From: Dallia pectoralis
Lineage: Eukaryota > Chordata > Actinopteri > Esociformes > Umbridae
Direction: 5' to 3'
DNA length: 64,000 nucleotides
Assembly (NCBI GenBank): GCA_029465975.1
Contig: CM055756.1
Coordinates: forward strand, 5,360,862-5,424,861
Shown here: positions 34,178 through 46,541 of the stretch, in pieces
Numbering within the stretch: position 1 is the first letter of the stretch
How the letters are laid out: the number at the start of each line of letters is the position of its first letter
Translations under genes and position numbers: made by a program
The notes under the pieces: generated by a model
The model's input: the letters and a program-made list of their open reading frames with translations, nothing else
Database searches by the model: none
What the model was told of the DNA's origin: nothing

Positions 34178-34879
34178 GCAGTACTTTCATTAAAAACCAG
34201 TAACTGGCCATTTTGGACTGCCACACACAGACCCATTAAGGCTGCCTGGTCTATGGTAGTTGCAGTCACAGATGGATTCGTATCTGGGTTTCTCACAGTC
34301 AATTCACAAACACTAATTGGCAATGCAAAATTGATGTTTACAGTAACGGCTTGACTGGTTCTGTGATTTATCAATTACTTTTTCAGCTGTGAATCCGGAG
34401 CCTAGAAACACTGCTATTTACAATATGACAGCTTCTGTAGTCAATCAACCATGTTAATTTCCCTGGAAGTCAAGAACATCTCACAAGAGCCCATGGAGAA
34501 ATGTTGCTATAGATTCATTTGACCCTTATAGGACCTTTGTGCGAGTCATGTTTGCCAGTCTACCTAAGTTGCTGTCTAAATCTTTGTTTACTGCCAGTTG
34601 CCTTCGTCTCTTTTATTTCCATTCTCTGCCTTCCTCCTTTCTTATATGAAATGATATCTTCCAAACTTTCGTTGAGATGCGTTGCTTGACATACAAATGC
34701 TCTTAAAAAACTTTTGGATCAATTTCAGGCATAACAACCACATTTTGTTAAACATTATCAATCAACATGTAGGTGTCTAATACTTGGGTTAACATTTAAA
34801 CTGCACATTTAATTAACCTGAAATTGAAGCACAAACGTCTTCAGCAGGGAGGTCAGGTGATCAGAGTATAACCAGTTTA

Positions 34880-35130
34880 ATGTGTCTTGGCTCGTGTAGG
34901 GCCTAAACTTTCGTGAGTCTTTGTGGATTTTGTTAGCCTTTCTGTAATGTTTTGTAGCTGAACTTTATTTAACCAGATAGGTCGATTTCCAATGGCGACC
35001 TGGCCAAGGTAAAGCAAAAATGTGCAGGACAACATACATTTGCACAATAAATACACCGAATAATAGTGCAAATAGCAGTGGGATTCTACATGGCAATACA
35101 GGATCAAGTAGAGAGTCAAAATACATTGAA
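34880..35130. mobile_element. Dispersed repeat of salmonid/esocid type
   Basis: Contains ACTTTATTTAACCAGATAGG and GGCGACCTGGCCAAGGTAAA, close to a non-coding repeat that is very abundant in salmonid genomes. Class not certain. The downstream limit is vague. Confidence 0.5.
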
Positions 35131-36289
35131 TGCAGGATGAGGTATAAATAGGTCAGTTAAGCAGCATTGATAAGGCAAGAACAACTATATAAAATACAAA
35201 GTAGATTCTATTTAGAGAATGTAACTCAATGACTGTGTAGCCTTTCTGTAACACAGCATCTAATGCCTCGATAGCATCTTCTGTAATAGAAAATACGAAA
35301 TAAATGGATAACCAAGCCTTGGTTAATCGAACATATGTGACCACAAGTAGCTCTAAACTCTTTTTAAGACAACTGGGTCCTTTGACTGAGTTCTGAGGTA
35401 ATATCCTTAAGCTCACACATGAAAGCGCCAACCTTCTTGTTTACTTTAGTGTGCAGAGCTTCTCCTTGCCGTACCCACGGGACTAACGTCCTTGCTCATG
35501 CCTCAACTCGCTGATGACTGTGAAAACCAGCTTTATTTGCATGCTATCTACATATACAGTATTAATATGCATAGAAAAGTTCTAGTTCGCAGCATGAAAG
35601 AGACACTCCCCCCATCCCTCTGAAGGAGCAGGGGATGGTTGTCTCTCTCTCTCTCTCGCTTAGGGTCTGTTCACATGTCAGTAGTTGTACTTTTGGTTAA
35701 CATAGCTCGTTGTTGAATATGACATGGGCTATTAATAATGTAAACATGTAAAACAGAATTAACAAAAGTTTAACTTATAGAAAACATAAGAATCCGGCCA
35801 GCTAGCCAGTTATCTAGAATATTTTCTGGCAACAGAAAAACGTTGTCGCTGCGATACATTTTGGTTCTAAATAGAAATTTTGCGAATAGAGACGTTTCAT
35901 TTAATATGTTTTTGACTTTATTTAAATTGTCACGTTGTCCTGACAACTGTTGTTAGGGAGAATAATCACTGAGCCCCCGTCACTCCAGGGGACAGCATTT
36001 TATCGGCGTCATGATGAATGTCTGTAAGGTGGTTATGGGAAAATACTGCATAAATGGGTTTTCCATTGTAGTGATAGTGCCAATGTGTTTTGTGTACATT
36101 ATTAAACCCTGTTTTCATCCATCCAATTTGTGTGTGTGTGTGTGTGGGTTTTCCATTATGCCTGTGGGGCTGGAGTCAAGTATGTGTATCTGTGTATGTG
36201 TGTGTGTGTGTAGTGCATGTGTGTTCACTTAACCACGAAGGTCACGTGTGTGTCAGTGGGATACACATATACTGTGAAGTGTGATTCTG

Positions 36290-36615
36290 AGTGCATCAAG
36301 TACGGCTTGTTCTCCGTTCGACGACTGCAGCCCTGATTAAACGTTGATTGATCACGCTGACAGGCCACATCAGTGTCTGCCAGACCGAATGCAGCTCAGT
36401 GACAGAACACAGTGGCGTCCGCCCTCAGATTGATGTCCTTTGAGTGGGGGGCCAACGCCGGCCTTATCGCGTGCTCAACCTTAATGAGAGCGACCGACAC
36501 GCTCTCATCCAGCCAGCTAGACCGGCGGCTCTATATCACGCTGACGCTAATTAGCAATACGTTTGACCCGGGCCTGGCCGACGACTTCAAACGCAGAGGC
36601 TGTTTTTAGGGCACT
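36290..36615. other. Unique GC-rich segment, candidate conserved element
   Basis: Non-repetitive and richer in CpG than the rest of the intron, with homeodomain-like core sites (CTGATTAAACG, GCTAATTAGCAA). No coding frame of note. Conservation cannot be tested here. Confidence 0.25.
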
Positions 36616-37482
36616 GCAATTATGTACTAGACAACTTGTGGCCCTTAGCACTTCCTGGCTGATTAAAATAGATTGTCTGAGCAGCACGTAGAGAGGGAAG
36701 GTCCAGGAACCTGAATGACTGGACTTTAGTTTTTCCATAAGAGAGCGACCTTTTTAGCAGAATACGTCGACAGAGAGCGCCGGACTCGGCATGTCATGGT
36801 GTTCCTCGGAAAAGCATAGCATTAGTCTGCATAATCTGACAGTGAATTATGGCCGTCTCTGGAAAGAGAGAGACGGACGAAAGGACATGTCAGTGAAGAC
36901 GGAGGGATGTGAGAGAATAAGAGGAGCCATAGCCCAGTCAGTGAGGTGAGGGAGATGGGGGAGTGGGACTGGACGTTAAAGCCAGCGGGGAGAGAAGATG
37001 AATTTGGCCCATTACCACAGCAGCCTGCCTGGAGCTGTGCTTTATCATAGGCACTGCAGGAGGGGACAGAGTGTGTGTGTGTGTGTGTGTTTGTTCCAGT
37101 ATACCAGATAATTTTTCTGTAGTGTATCACTGTGTGTGTGTGTGTGTGTGTGTGTTTGTGGTCCAGTGCATGCATGTGGTTGTGTGCGGGTGTGGTTGTT
37201 CTGGCAACATTATCAAAACATGCTGTGTGTGACAGACATTTTCTGTGTTGGTGGTTTCGGGTTTTGTCTGTTTTCCAGGAACTCGTGTCCTTTTTGAGGC
37301 CTCTGAAACCTAGCTGAAGTATCCAAAAGTGTAGGTTTCCTCTGCTTCGTTAGCCTATTGACACATACCATTTATTTCTGTGTGTTACTGTTGTCTTGTT
37401 TTTATAGAATTTCTGCCACTCAAACTCTCTCTTTAATTCTTTAGGGAAGACCTGCACTCTCTCGATCTGGCTGTTCAGTGCT

Positions 37483-38015
37483 AGTGAGGGTGAACCTGCC
37501 TTAGCATAGCGCTGGTGTGGATGAACCTGCCGTAGCATAGCGCTAGTGAGGGTGAACCTGCCTTAGTATAGCGCTAGTGAGGGTGAACCTGCCTTAGCAT
37601 AGCGCTGGTGTGGGTGAACCTGCCTTAGCATAGCGCTAGTGAGGGTGAACCTGCCTTAGCATAGCGCTGGTGTCTGTGAACCTGCCTTAGTATAGCGCTA
37701 GTGAGGGTGAACCTGCCTTAGCATAGCGCTAGTGAGGGTGAACCTGCCTTAGCATAGCGCTAGTGAGGGTGAACCTGCCTTAGCATAGCGCTGGTGTCTG
37801 TGAACCTGCCTTAGCATAGCGCTAGTGAGGGTGAACCTGCCTTAGCATAGCGCTGGTGTGGGTGAACCTGCCTTAGCATAGCGCTAGTGAGGGTGAACCT
37901 GCCTTAGCATAGCGCTGGTGTCTGTGAACCTGCCTTAGTATAGCGCTAGTGAGGGTGAACCTGCCTTAGTATAGCGCTAGTGAGGGTGAACCTGCCTTAG
38001 CATAGCACTGGTATT
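37483..38015 (+). repeat. 31-bp minisatellite
   Basis: About 17 copies of a unit with CCTTAGCATAGCGCTAGTGA and GGGTGAACCTG. Variants are GCATAGCGCTGGTGTGGG and GTATAGCGCTAGTG and are interspersed in a patterned way. Each unit has the AGCGCT palindrome. Confidence 0.95.
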
Positions 38016-40204
38016 ATATCCCTTATCCTCTTAGCATCAGATAAATGGGCTGATGCCATCCCCACTCAATGGTAACACATATACCATGACATGACAACAG
38101 CAGAAGATCCAATATAATTCTGGCAACAACAGCGACTGTGGTTCTTTTAACTAATCCGTGACTGTGGAGTGGTAAACAAAGACAATTATTCATAACCGCT
38201 TCAGTACTTTGGATTCCACGGCGGAAATGAGAGTTGGTTAGTGAACCCTGAGATCTCTGTGTACTTAAGTTGTATTTACATATTAACATACAAGGTCAAA
38301 TAGGCATATGTCACAACTGTCGGTCCCAGGTGCCTCTACAGGTGCCTGACAGAAAAGATATATAAACGGCAGTCTTTCTCTGTCTCCGTTCCTCCTGCTC
38401 CTCGGTCTCTCACTCCCCTCAGGCATGTTCGCAGACGGCACCCCACTCATCTGTCATAAAGGCAGACCAGCTCAAAGCCTGACGCCACAGGGACACCTCG
38501 ACTAAAAGACGCCACGCTGCCCATCCATCAGTAGTCCTGTAAGGGCTTTGATACTGTGTTCAGGTCTGCGCAGAAATAGCAGTTTGAATTGGATCTGTGA
38601 GTTTGTGATGTAATGCCTTTGTTCCATTCACTGATGTTTCTTTAACGTCCTCTTATATACCAACCACACTTGTGAGGCACAAACACCCAGAGGCAATTTT
38701 TTTTTTTGCTTCAAAAGTTTTCTGATAAATGTGGTATTTGAACGTTCTTACTATCGAAGACCACAAGGGGCAACAGGGAGATACTTATTGAATCCGACGC
38801 CTTCAGGAGGGTCTATGTCAATCCTCTAAATATGTCATTTTCCATCATGATAGATAATGTTGGACAGAGGCAATGCATTTAATCAATTTATAACTTCCTT
38901 GAAATGCGTTGATTTTGATTTTTTTGTCTTTGTCAGTGGGCAAACGTACACAATCAGCAGCGCCTGGACGAGAGAACATTCCTATGATGTAATGATGACG
39001 TAGATGTTCATCACCATAACACCCTCCTATGTCATCATACATTTGGGGTCCTGGGACTGAATGCACCCCTATCCCCCCCCCCGGTCCTGGACTTCCTCAG
39101 AGATCACCCTCAGACGCTAGTAAACGGAGGCTTCACCCCAGTTAGGCGGCTGACACGTTTGTCTCGGACACTCACGTCTTCAAACAGTTCCCTAGCCGCC
39201 CTATCGAGAGCATCTTGACAGGCTGACGAGGTGCTTCAGTGGGGAAGTGTCATCGGCCAATTTCATCACCAGCGCCAAACTGCCAGCGTCTGAGATCTCT
39301 ACACCAGGTGGTGTCAGAGGATGCAATAACAGTAGTAAATGACCCGAGCCATGGACCATGCTTTATCCAGACTGGCAGAACGTGTGGTAGCAATACTTCA
39401 GGTCTGTAAGCATCAGGACCTTACACCGCGTCGTCCCTGGGCTAAAACACGGTTAAACAAGGCTGGCGAAGCCTTTACGAATAAATATATATGCACGTTC
39501 CATCTTACGCACCCACACACAGACTCACTCGCCAACACGTGACGGTAACTCGCATACATTGACTTTGCATGCACTTACACGTGTGCACTGGTGTCTGCGG
39601 TTTTTCTAGAAGCTCTCGCCCGCAATTCCTAATAACCTGTCCACAATATTTGCGGACAGGGGAATTCTGAAGCCTGCACCCGTTTGTGAATGATGTAACG
39701 GGCAGTTTGAAAATGTATCTGAAAATCTGCAGTAACATACAGTTCCCTCCTTGATTGACAGTATAATAAGTATATTTGTCCTGTTATCTTAATCGTGAGT
39801 AAGTACTGGCTTAGCTCGTTAATCTTTAAAGAGAATAGGAAAAGCTTCTTGGATATATATTTTGCCATCCAAGTCTGATAGGATAATTGGTGACAACAAG
39901 AGATCACAAATTATGTTTGGGGCTGAAGAGAAAAATTAGCTTGTACCTTGGAAAAAAGATATGGTAAAAAATAATAATTGTTCGTTAGTGAGTTTTAGCG
40001 GGAAGGAAGTAACATTGTATTGAGATCAAGCGCTTCACACTGAGTGACAGAAAGGCATCTGCTGTCAGACCAAATCTAGCCTACATGAAAAGACTTCATA
40101 TTGGCTCTCAGAAGTAACAGATCATTACAAAACATGTTTAGACTTATTGATAGAGATCTAAATGCAACCTGCCCACAACCCACCGGCACTCCACACAAAA
40201 TATA

Positions 40205-40460
40205 TTTAATGACCCACACACATACACACACACACTGTTTATTACCTGTCTAGTGCTACCCCCACCTAAATGTACACACACACACTCACACACACACACA
40301 CTGTTTATTACCTGTTCTGGTGCTACCCCCACCTAAATGTACACACACACACACACTGTTTATTACCTGTTCTGGTGCTACCCTCACCTAAATGTACACA
40401 GACACACAGACGCACACACACAGACACACACACACACACACACAGACACACACACACACC
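40205..40460 (+). repeat. CA-rich tandem repeat, about 60-bp unit
   Basis: Three copies of CTGTTTATTACCTGTTCTGG and TGCTACCCCCACCTAAATGT separated by (CA)n runs, continuing into CACAGA repeats to 40460. Confidence 0.85.
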
Positions 40461-42854
40461 CAGTACTGCTACTGTTCCTTATGTTTTCCATGTTCTTGAT
40501 ATTGAGGAAACCACAAGATATCAAACTATAACGCTTCATATGACATCAATGTGGCTGTTAAATCTCCCAAAGCATTTGAACCCAATTTAACGCACCCGAC
40601 CAGCGCTTCAGCAGTGTCTGTGAAGCTACTAGAACATTCCGCGTGGCTACTGTTAGCGGTCAGCGGCGGTGCCGTCAGCTTCAGGGATATAATCAGGCTG
40701 GGCCGTTTGGGTTCCTGTAGCGTGACATGTTTAGAGACCCGGGTTCTGTCTGATAGGCGGCAGGGGCCATACTGGATCGGTGTGGTTGTATCGGTTCTGT
40801 TAGAGGCTGGCCTGGCCGGCAGCAGGAGAACACCATCAGCGGTGTGTGTGGACGTGTGTTAACGCTGCAGCCGGCTGGCAGGAGGCCTGTGACACCCAGA
40901 GCAGTGCCGTCTCACGCCTGGCTGACTGCATGATATAAGGGGGCGGAGTGGAGCGTGAGTGAGAACGATAACGTGTGTGTTCGCGCGTGTGTGCGTGTGT
41001 GTGTGTGTGTGTGGGGGGGCGTTGGGGGGGGAGGGCTCTCATCTGGGGATGGAAGCAGGTGTGTTAAAATATTCCCATTACATCGCTCCTTATGTAACGT
41101 TGAAATTCTCAAAGATGGACAGCTTACACTCGCAATCTGTCACATTAATATTTGCTTCGGAAACACAGATTTGCACACATTTCAACGCTTTTCAGGAAAC
41201 ACTGAAATGTCGGAATGCTTGCACACGCGTGTGTGTGTGTTTGTGTGTGTGTTTTCCTTCTATTTCAGGGGTTATTAGCTCGGCTGCATCAGGGCTCATT
41301 AAGGTATAATGAGGTGCTAATTTACACTAATTTCCTGTCAAACCAGGTGAGATTCTCCCCAGGAGAATATACAATCAATGGAAGAGGGAGAGTGAGAGAC
41401 ATGGTGAAGGGGTGGGAGGGAGTGAGAGAGTGAGAGACTGACTGGGTGAGAGAAAGGGAAAGAGAGAGAGAGAGCAGGAGGGAAGTGTACTCCAAGTGTG
41501 TTTTCCGTTTCAGAGCTGGCCCTCAGGTTATGATTGAGACTGAGCTGGATTGTGTGGGTCTGTATTGGTGCTTCCTTCTGAGAGCAAACAACCCAAGAGA
41601 CAGGAACTGCAATGCTATGATCATTGGTCATCTGTCTATCCCTGCTGTTATTCACTCATACTAGCATACATATTTAATCATCCTGTCGCGAAACGCGTGC
41701 CACTCGGAGGTTTCGCTTTCCATCTCTTGCTGTGCACGCCTACTTAAAACACACTTTTCTACCTCGTGATTAAGCATCTGAAGTGTCAATGCTTATTAAT
41801 GACTTCACTCGGTTTACTTCAGGTTATACGGCCTACTACAGCTGTAAAAACAATATTTTGGGATACATATTTTTAACTAATGTTATTAATGCGCAACAGT
41901 ATTCCCTACAATATTCATGTGCTTGTTTTTTGTTTTGCTTGGCTCCGTCCGCCATTGCCATTTGATAATAGAATATTGTGTAACTTCTGTCGACTAATAG
42001 GAATTCAACATTAGTGCTTCTGTAGGCACCCAATACAATTTCTGCTAAAATAATGTTCCCACAGTGCGTCCTGGTTCCATCACTTCCATCCAAAAGGTAA
42101 TGTGACTTAACGTGCCGGAAGACCGTCTTCAACTGTTCCAAGGTCCAGTTCTGTGAAATATGTGTAGCATCGTGGGCCACCCCGATAATTGTAAATTACT
42201 AGTATTGGGTTTATTGGAGGATCAACTTTACAAAAGAGGATTTATTAGAAATATACTATTTAATATTAATGTTATTATCTTAGGGCCCTTAAAGAATTAT
42301 ATGTTGAGTACTTTCTGCATATTTAAATATTTATGCCTGGTCTCAAAATACGACTTCATTTAACCCCCTGGGAGCCTTGGGTGGTTTTGCATCTTCTGTG
42401 AGAGATTTCTAGGTTAGTGAGATTTGTTTCACCCATAATTGGCCCAAAGGAGCAGAGAAATGGGGTTTGGGCGCTAAACAAACCTCTAGTATGCCAGATC
42501 GTTTATTGAATGTTGTGTGAGATCTGTAAATCTGATTTTGTTGCCTATTCGTGTTTCTTATTAGTTCGTTTTTATCTTTGTCAGCTAACTAACCTCTCAA
42601 AACACAATGGCTTCACGTCAAGACTTAAGTCTGTTATAAGGTCAGAACTGATCTTACGTGGAAATAAAAAGGAGGAAGCAAATGAAAACGATTTTATTCT
42701 AAACCAATCGGCTTCCGTGGGGATATTCTGTTGCACTGTGTTAGGTTGTTAGAGATCTGTGGCAAGCTGTCGCTATGTATTAAATATGTTTTCTGTCAAA
42801 AAAACGGTCTAAGTTTACTTTAACATTGGAGGAAGGGACGACCATCTAACATGT

Positions 42855-42962
42855 TAGACAGAGTTGTGTCTTAACCGTGTTTGATTGACAGGGATGTGTC
42901 CTAATTATGTTTGATTGACAGGGATGTGTCCTAACCGTGTTTGATTAACAGGGTTGTGTCCT
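42855..42962 (+). repeat. Short tandem repeat, about 34-bp unit
   Basis: Four partial copies around GACAGGGATGTGTCCTAA and CGTGTTTGATTGACAG. The array ends in a poly-T run. Confidence 0.7.
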
Positions 42963-43439
42963 ATGCTTTTTTTTTTTGATGGTTTGATAATCTGTGAAGT
43001 CATGTAGCAACAGTTTAGATGTTTTGGGGAGTTTGTCCCTTCAATAGCTGCTCATGGTGTTAATATGTAGACTTCCTAGTTCCTCTAAGCTGCATTTTGT
43101 CTAGCGGCAGTGTTGTTGTCTGCAACTAAGACTGTCGCCGAAGCGAAGGCAGTTCTGTTGAGTTATTATGTGCGGTTATGCCAATACGGCAATAAAAGAG
43201 GTACCGTTTGACTGTTTATTTGTTGTCCTGGGTAAAATATGCTGCTCTATGAAACGTGTTTCATTCTCTTACCTTTCTGACGGTCTACTTGTGTGGGCGC
43301 AACCTTTCTTATCTTGTGTTCCCAACCCGGACAACTGCTGTGGAACATCTGAGGTAGGGTATTTGGAACCGCCAATCTGTATTTGGAACTGCCAATTTCT
43401 ATCACTCAAAATTCCATGCTTCTCCATCTAAACCCTGGT

Positions 43440-44660
43440 ACCTTTTCTCCGCCTCTTTCTCATCAACCGCTCACCCACTGACTTTATAAACAGGTTGACA
43501 ATATCTGTATCTCATTCACACAGCTTTCTGGGCCCACTGGTCACTCAAACGCCAAACACGCTATAACTCCTTTTCGCTCACTGTTACCAGCTAGTGATGG
43601 CTGGCCACCCAACATTGTGTTCTTGACCATATCTCTACCTTCCTCCCTTCTCCAGGCCATCTCAGGAGACCTTTTCCCATTCAACGCCTTGCTTATCAAT
43701 TCTTCTCTGAGCAGACCTCAAGGTTGCCAGATTAGCTTTCTCCCTGAAGAAACAAACACTTGACCCATCTGATGCCAAAATCTTCAGGCCAGTATCTCCT
43801 TTTCTTTCCCAAGACATTTAAGCACGCTGTCTCCAACCAATTCTTTTTTACCGCTCAAAAATATATCCTCTGCCCAAACCAGTCAGGATTCAAAATGGGC
43901 CAATTCACTTAGACAGTTCTCCTGCATGTAACTGAAGCTCTTTGCAATAACTAACTAACTTTTTCTGCTTAGTTCTCATCCAACTTGATCTATCCGCTTC
44001 CTATCTGTCAGGTCGCTTCTTGCATCCTACCGTTGGTGTTCCACAAAGCTTGGTTCTTGGCCCTCCTCTTTTCTCTATACTCTAAGTCGCTTGGTTCTGC
44101 GGTTTTCTCACATGGTCTCTCCTATCACTTCTATACAGATGACGCTCTGCTTTTTTCTCCTTCCCCCCCTTTCGGCAACCAGGTGACAACATGTATCTCT
44201 ACTTGCCGGACTGACATCTCCACTTGGACTGAGATGCTCTACTTTTTTTGGTAAGGCTAATCCCCTCCAGGGCATGGCCATCATGGTTGACAACTGCACA
44301 GTGCCTTTCTCTCAGAGTGCAAACAACCTTGGCATGACCCTAGATGACATGCTGTCGTTCTCTGTTAACATCAAGGCAATGACTGGCTTTACCAGGTTCA
44401 TTCTCCACAGCATTTGTGGAGTACAACCTTACCTCACACAGGAAGCAGTGCAGGTACATGTCCAGACACACACCACTGGGTAACAGCAATTCACTCTTGG
44501 TAGGGCCTCCAGTCTGAGCAACCAAACCTCAGCGAACCCCAAAATGCTGCGGCCGGCCTTGTGTTCAACCTGCCCTGATTATCACGTTTGTAAAAGCACT
44601 TTGTGACAACTTTGTTGTAAAAAGGGCTTTATAATAATACATTTGATTGATTGTCCTTCA
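43440..44660 (+). mobile_element. LINE-2-like retrotransposon fragment with RT remains
   Basis: Broken plus-strand reverse transcriptase. LIQLDLS near 43977 (domain A), GVPQSLVLGPLLFS-like sequence at 44030-44075 after a small frame break, and a YTDDALLFS active site near 44130. Further on, DNCTVPFSQSANNLGMTLDD matches the thumb region of L2-type elements. The 3' end (GGGCTTTATAATAATACATT, then TTGATTGATTG) is the usual L2/CR1 tail. It is 5' truncated and dead. Confidence 0.8.
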
Positions 44661-45169
44661 GGCAATGACAAAACCATACCTTGTACCTCTTCCCAAGTTC
44701 AGTTCATTCGGCTACCTCTGATCTCAGGCCTGTCCCACCCCTTTGGGGCTGTTCCCAACGCAGTCAATACTCTTCTCCGTACTGGCAGCTAAATAATGTA
44801 AGCAGTTTCTCTTGGTGGCTAGGATAGCAGAGTCTCTTCAAATAATGTCTTTTCGTAGAGAATCTAAAGTAATTCATCCGCCACCATCACTGTTTCACTG
44901 TTGTTTTTATAAATACATTGCGTGGAACATTAACAAAGCATTAAATAGTTTTTCAAAATGAAATTATAATTGGAAAAAGTTATTTCAGAGTGAAAACGTC
45001 CGTGTTTTTTGACGACAGTAACCACAAAAATATAGCAGCCTTGTTGCATTTTCTTCTTCTCCTCGTGTAGGCTTTCTCTATCGTTCACTAGTCCATTTTT
45101 AAACCAAACTTTATCTCATCGAGCATACAGGGGCTCGAGGTTGGGAGTTTTTTGTGGAGTTATGTAGCG

Positions 45170-45600
45170 AGCGACAGCCTTGTTAACGTTCCCTTGCCTC
45201 CGGCCCGAGACTGCGTCACGGCTGTCAAAGTATGATCCGCAATGGCGTCTATACATCAGTTCACTTGCCCTCTGCATCATTCACACGCAATATAACGGAT
45301 CGATCCCGCACTCTGTCTGCAAATCCGTTACAGGGACATATTTAATGCATTGAATGTTAATAAATGTCATTCAATTACAAAGCCTCGAACGCCAGACTGT
45401 GCGCATGAATATACATGAAGATTAGCGCACGCTATTCAGACCGCATGGCTGCAGGCCGACTCGACGGATTGTCTATTTTTGCCATTCCGTTTCAGCTGGG
45501 GAGAGAGCATGTTGGCGGACGTTTGCTTGGCGCTGTCGGTCAGCCTGTAATCCTTCACCTTATTTGAGAGCTTGCGGTTTACAGTCGCGTGTTCGGTGAG
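45170..45600. other. Unique segment, candidate conserved element
   Basis: Non-repetitive, with several CpGs and AT-rich homeobox-like sites (TGTTAATAAATGTCATTCAA, CATGAATATACATGAA). No coding frame or splice pattern is convincing. Offered only as a place to test conservation. Confidence 0.25.
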
Positions 45601-46007
45601 CTTTCTTTCATGGGTTCTTGTTGAATGTGAATTTATTCGTGGAGTTCGATTGCCACGTTTACATGTATAGTATTTTGGTCGTGTTTATGCCATGAGCTGT
45701 GTTTGGATACAGTGTTTAGAGAAAGTATCAGAGTCATTTTCTTTTAGAGATAAATTGTTTCTGAACACTTTTTAATGAATCCGGATAATGCCAAGATTAG
45801 GAAAACCACAAATTAAGCATGGATAATGAGAAATTAGAGAAAACAAGAAAATGTGAGAACAAGCAAGCTGCTACTACAACACACAATCATTCTAGCCTGT
45901 AGCACGAGTGGCTAGCATTTCTCAGGGGGGGGGCATGGTCTGTTTGTCTCTGTAACCTTGTAATTCACAATATTTGTTTCTGCATGTTAGCATCCTTCAA
46001 TGATGTT

Positions 46008-46541
46008 CACTGATCGGCAGTGGTATGTACCTACCGCCATTTGTCCGAAACGGGACAAACTAAATGTGACCGGGTGTAGGGTCTCCAAAGTCTATCCTGT
46101 CTGGTCCGTACAGAAACCTGTGACCTATATTAACATTATCGCAGACTAGTCACGCCTCTTCATGGTAATGGTATTCCCTGATGGCACTGGCCTCTAGTAA
46201 TGCACCCTGCCAAACCGCACACATTGTAAGGAACATGACAGGTTTAAGGTGTTGCCTTGCCCTCCAGATTCTCTAGATCTCAATCGGGTTGAGTGTCTGT
46301 GACCAACATGTCTGATCCACAGCAGCTCCAACTCGCAACTTACAGGACTTAATGGATCTACTGCTAATGTCTTGGTGCCAGATACCACAGGACACCTTTA
46401 GGGATCTGCTGCTAATGCCTTGGTGCCAGATACCACAGGACACGTTCAGGGATCTGCTGCTAATGTCTTAGTGCCAGATATCACTGGACACCTGGAGGGA
46501 TATTGCAGAGTCAGATTTTCTGATTGGGCTCATCAGTGTAG
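46008..46541 (+). mobile_element. Deleted Tc1-like element
   Basis: Ends CACTGATCGGC (left) and inverted CACTGATGAGCCC (right). The interior contains the 3' half of a Tc1 transposase gene (TTCCCTGATGGCACTGGCCT, CAACTCGCAACTTACAGGAC) with frame damage. The last part (GATCTGCTGCTAATG...CCACAGGACAC) is repeated about three times in tandem at 46350-46495. Confidence 0.7.

Noticed and set aside
33582..34226. 197- and 214-codon repeat proteins
   Set aside because: Product of the 63-bp period; open on both strands equally.
38359..38366. TATATAAA as a promoter
   Set aside because: Isolated TATA-like motif with no supporting exon or CpG context.
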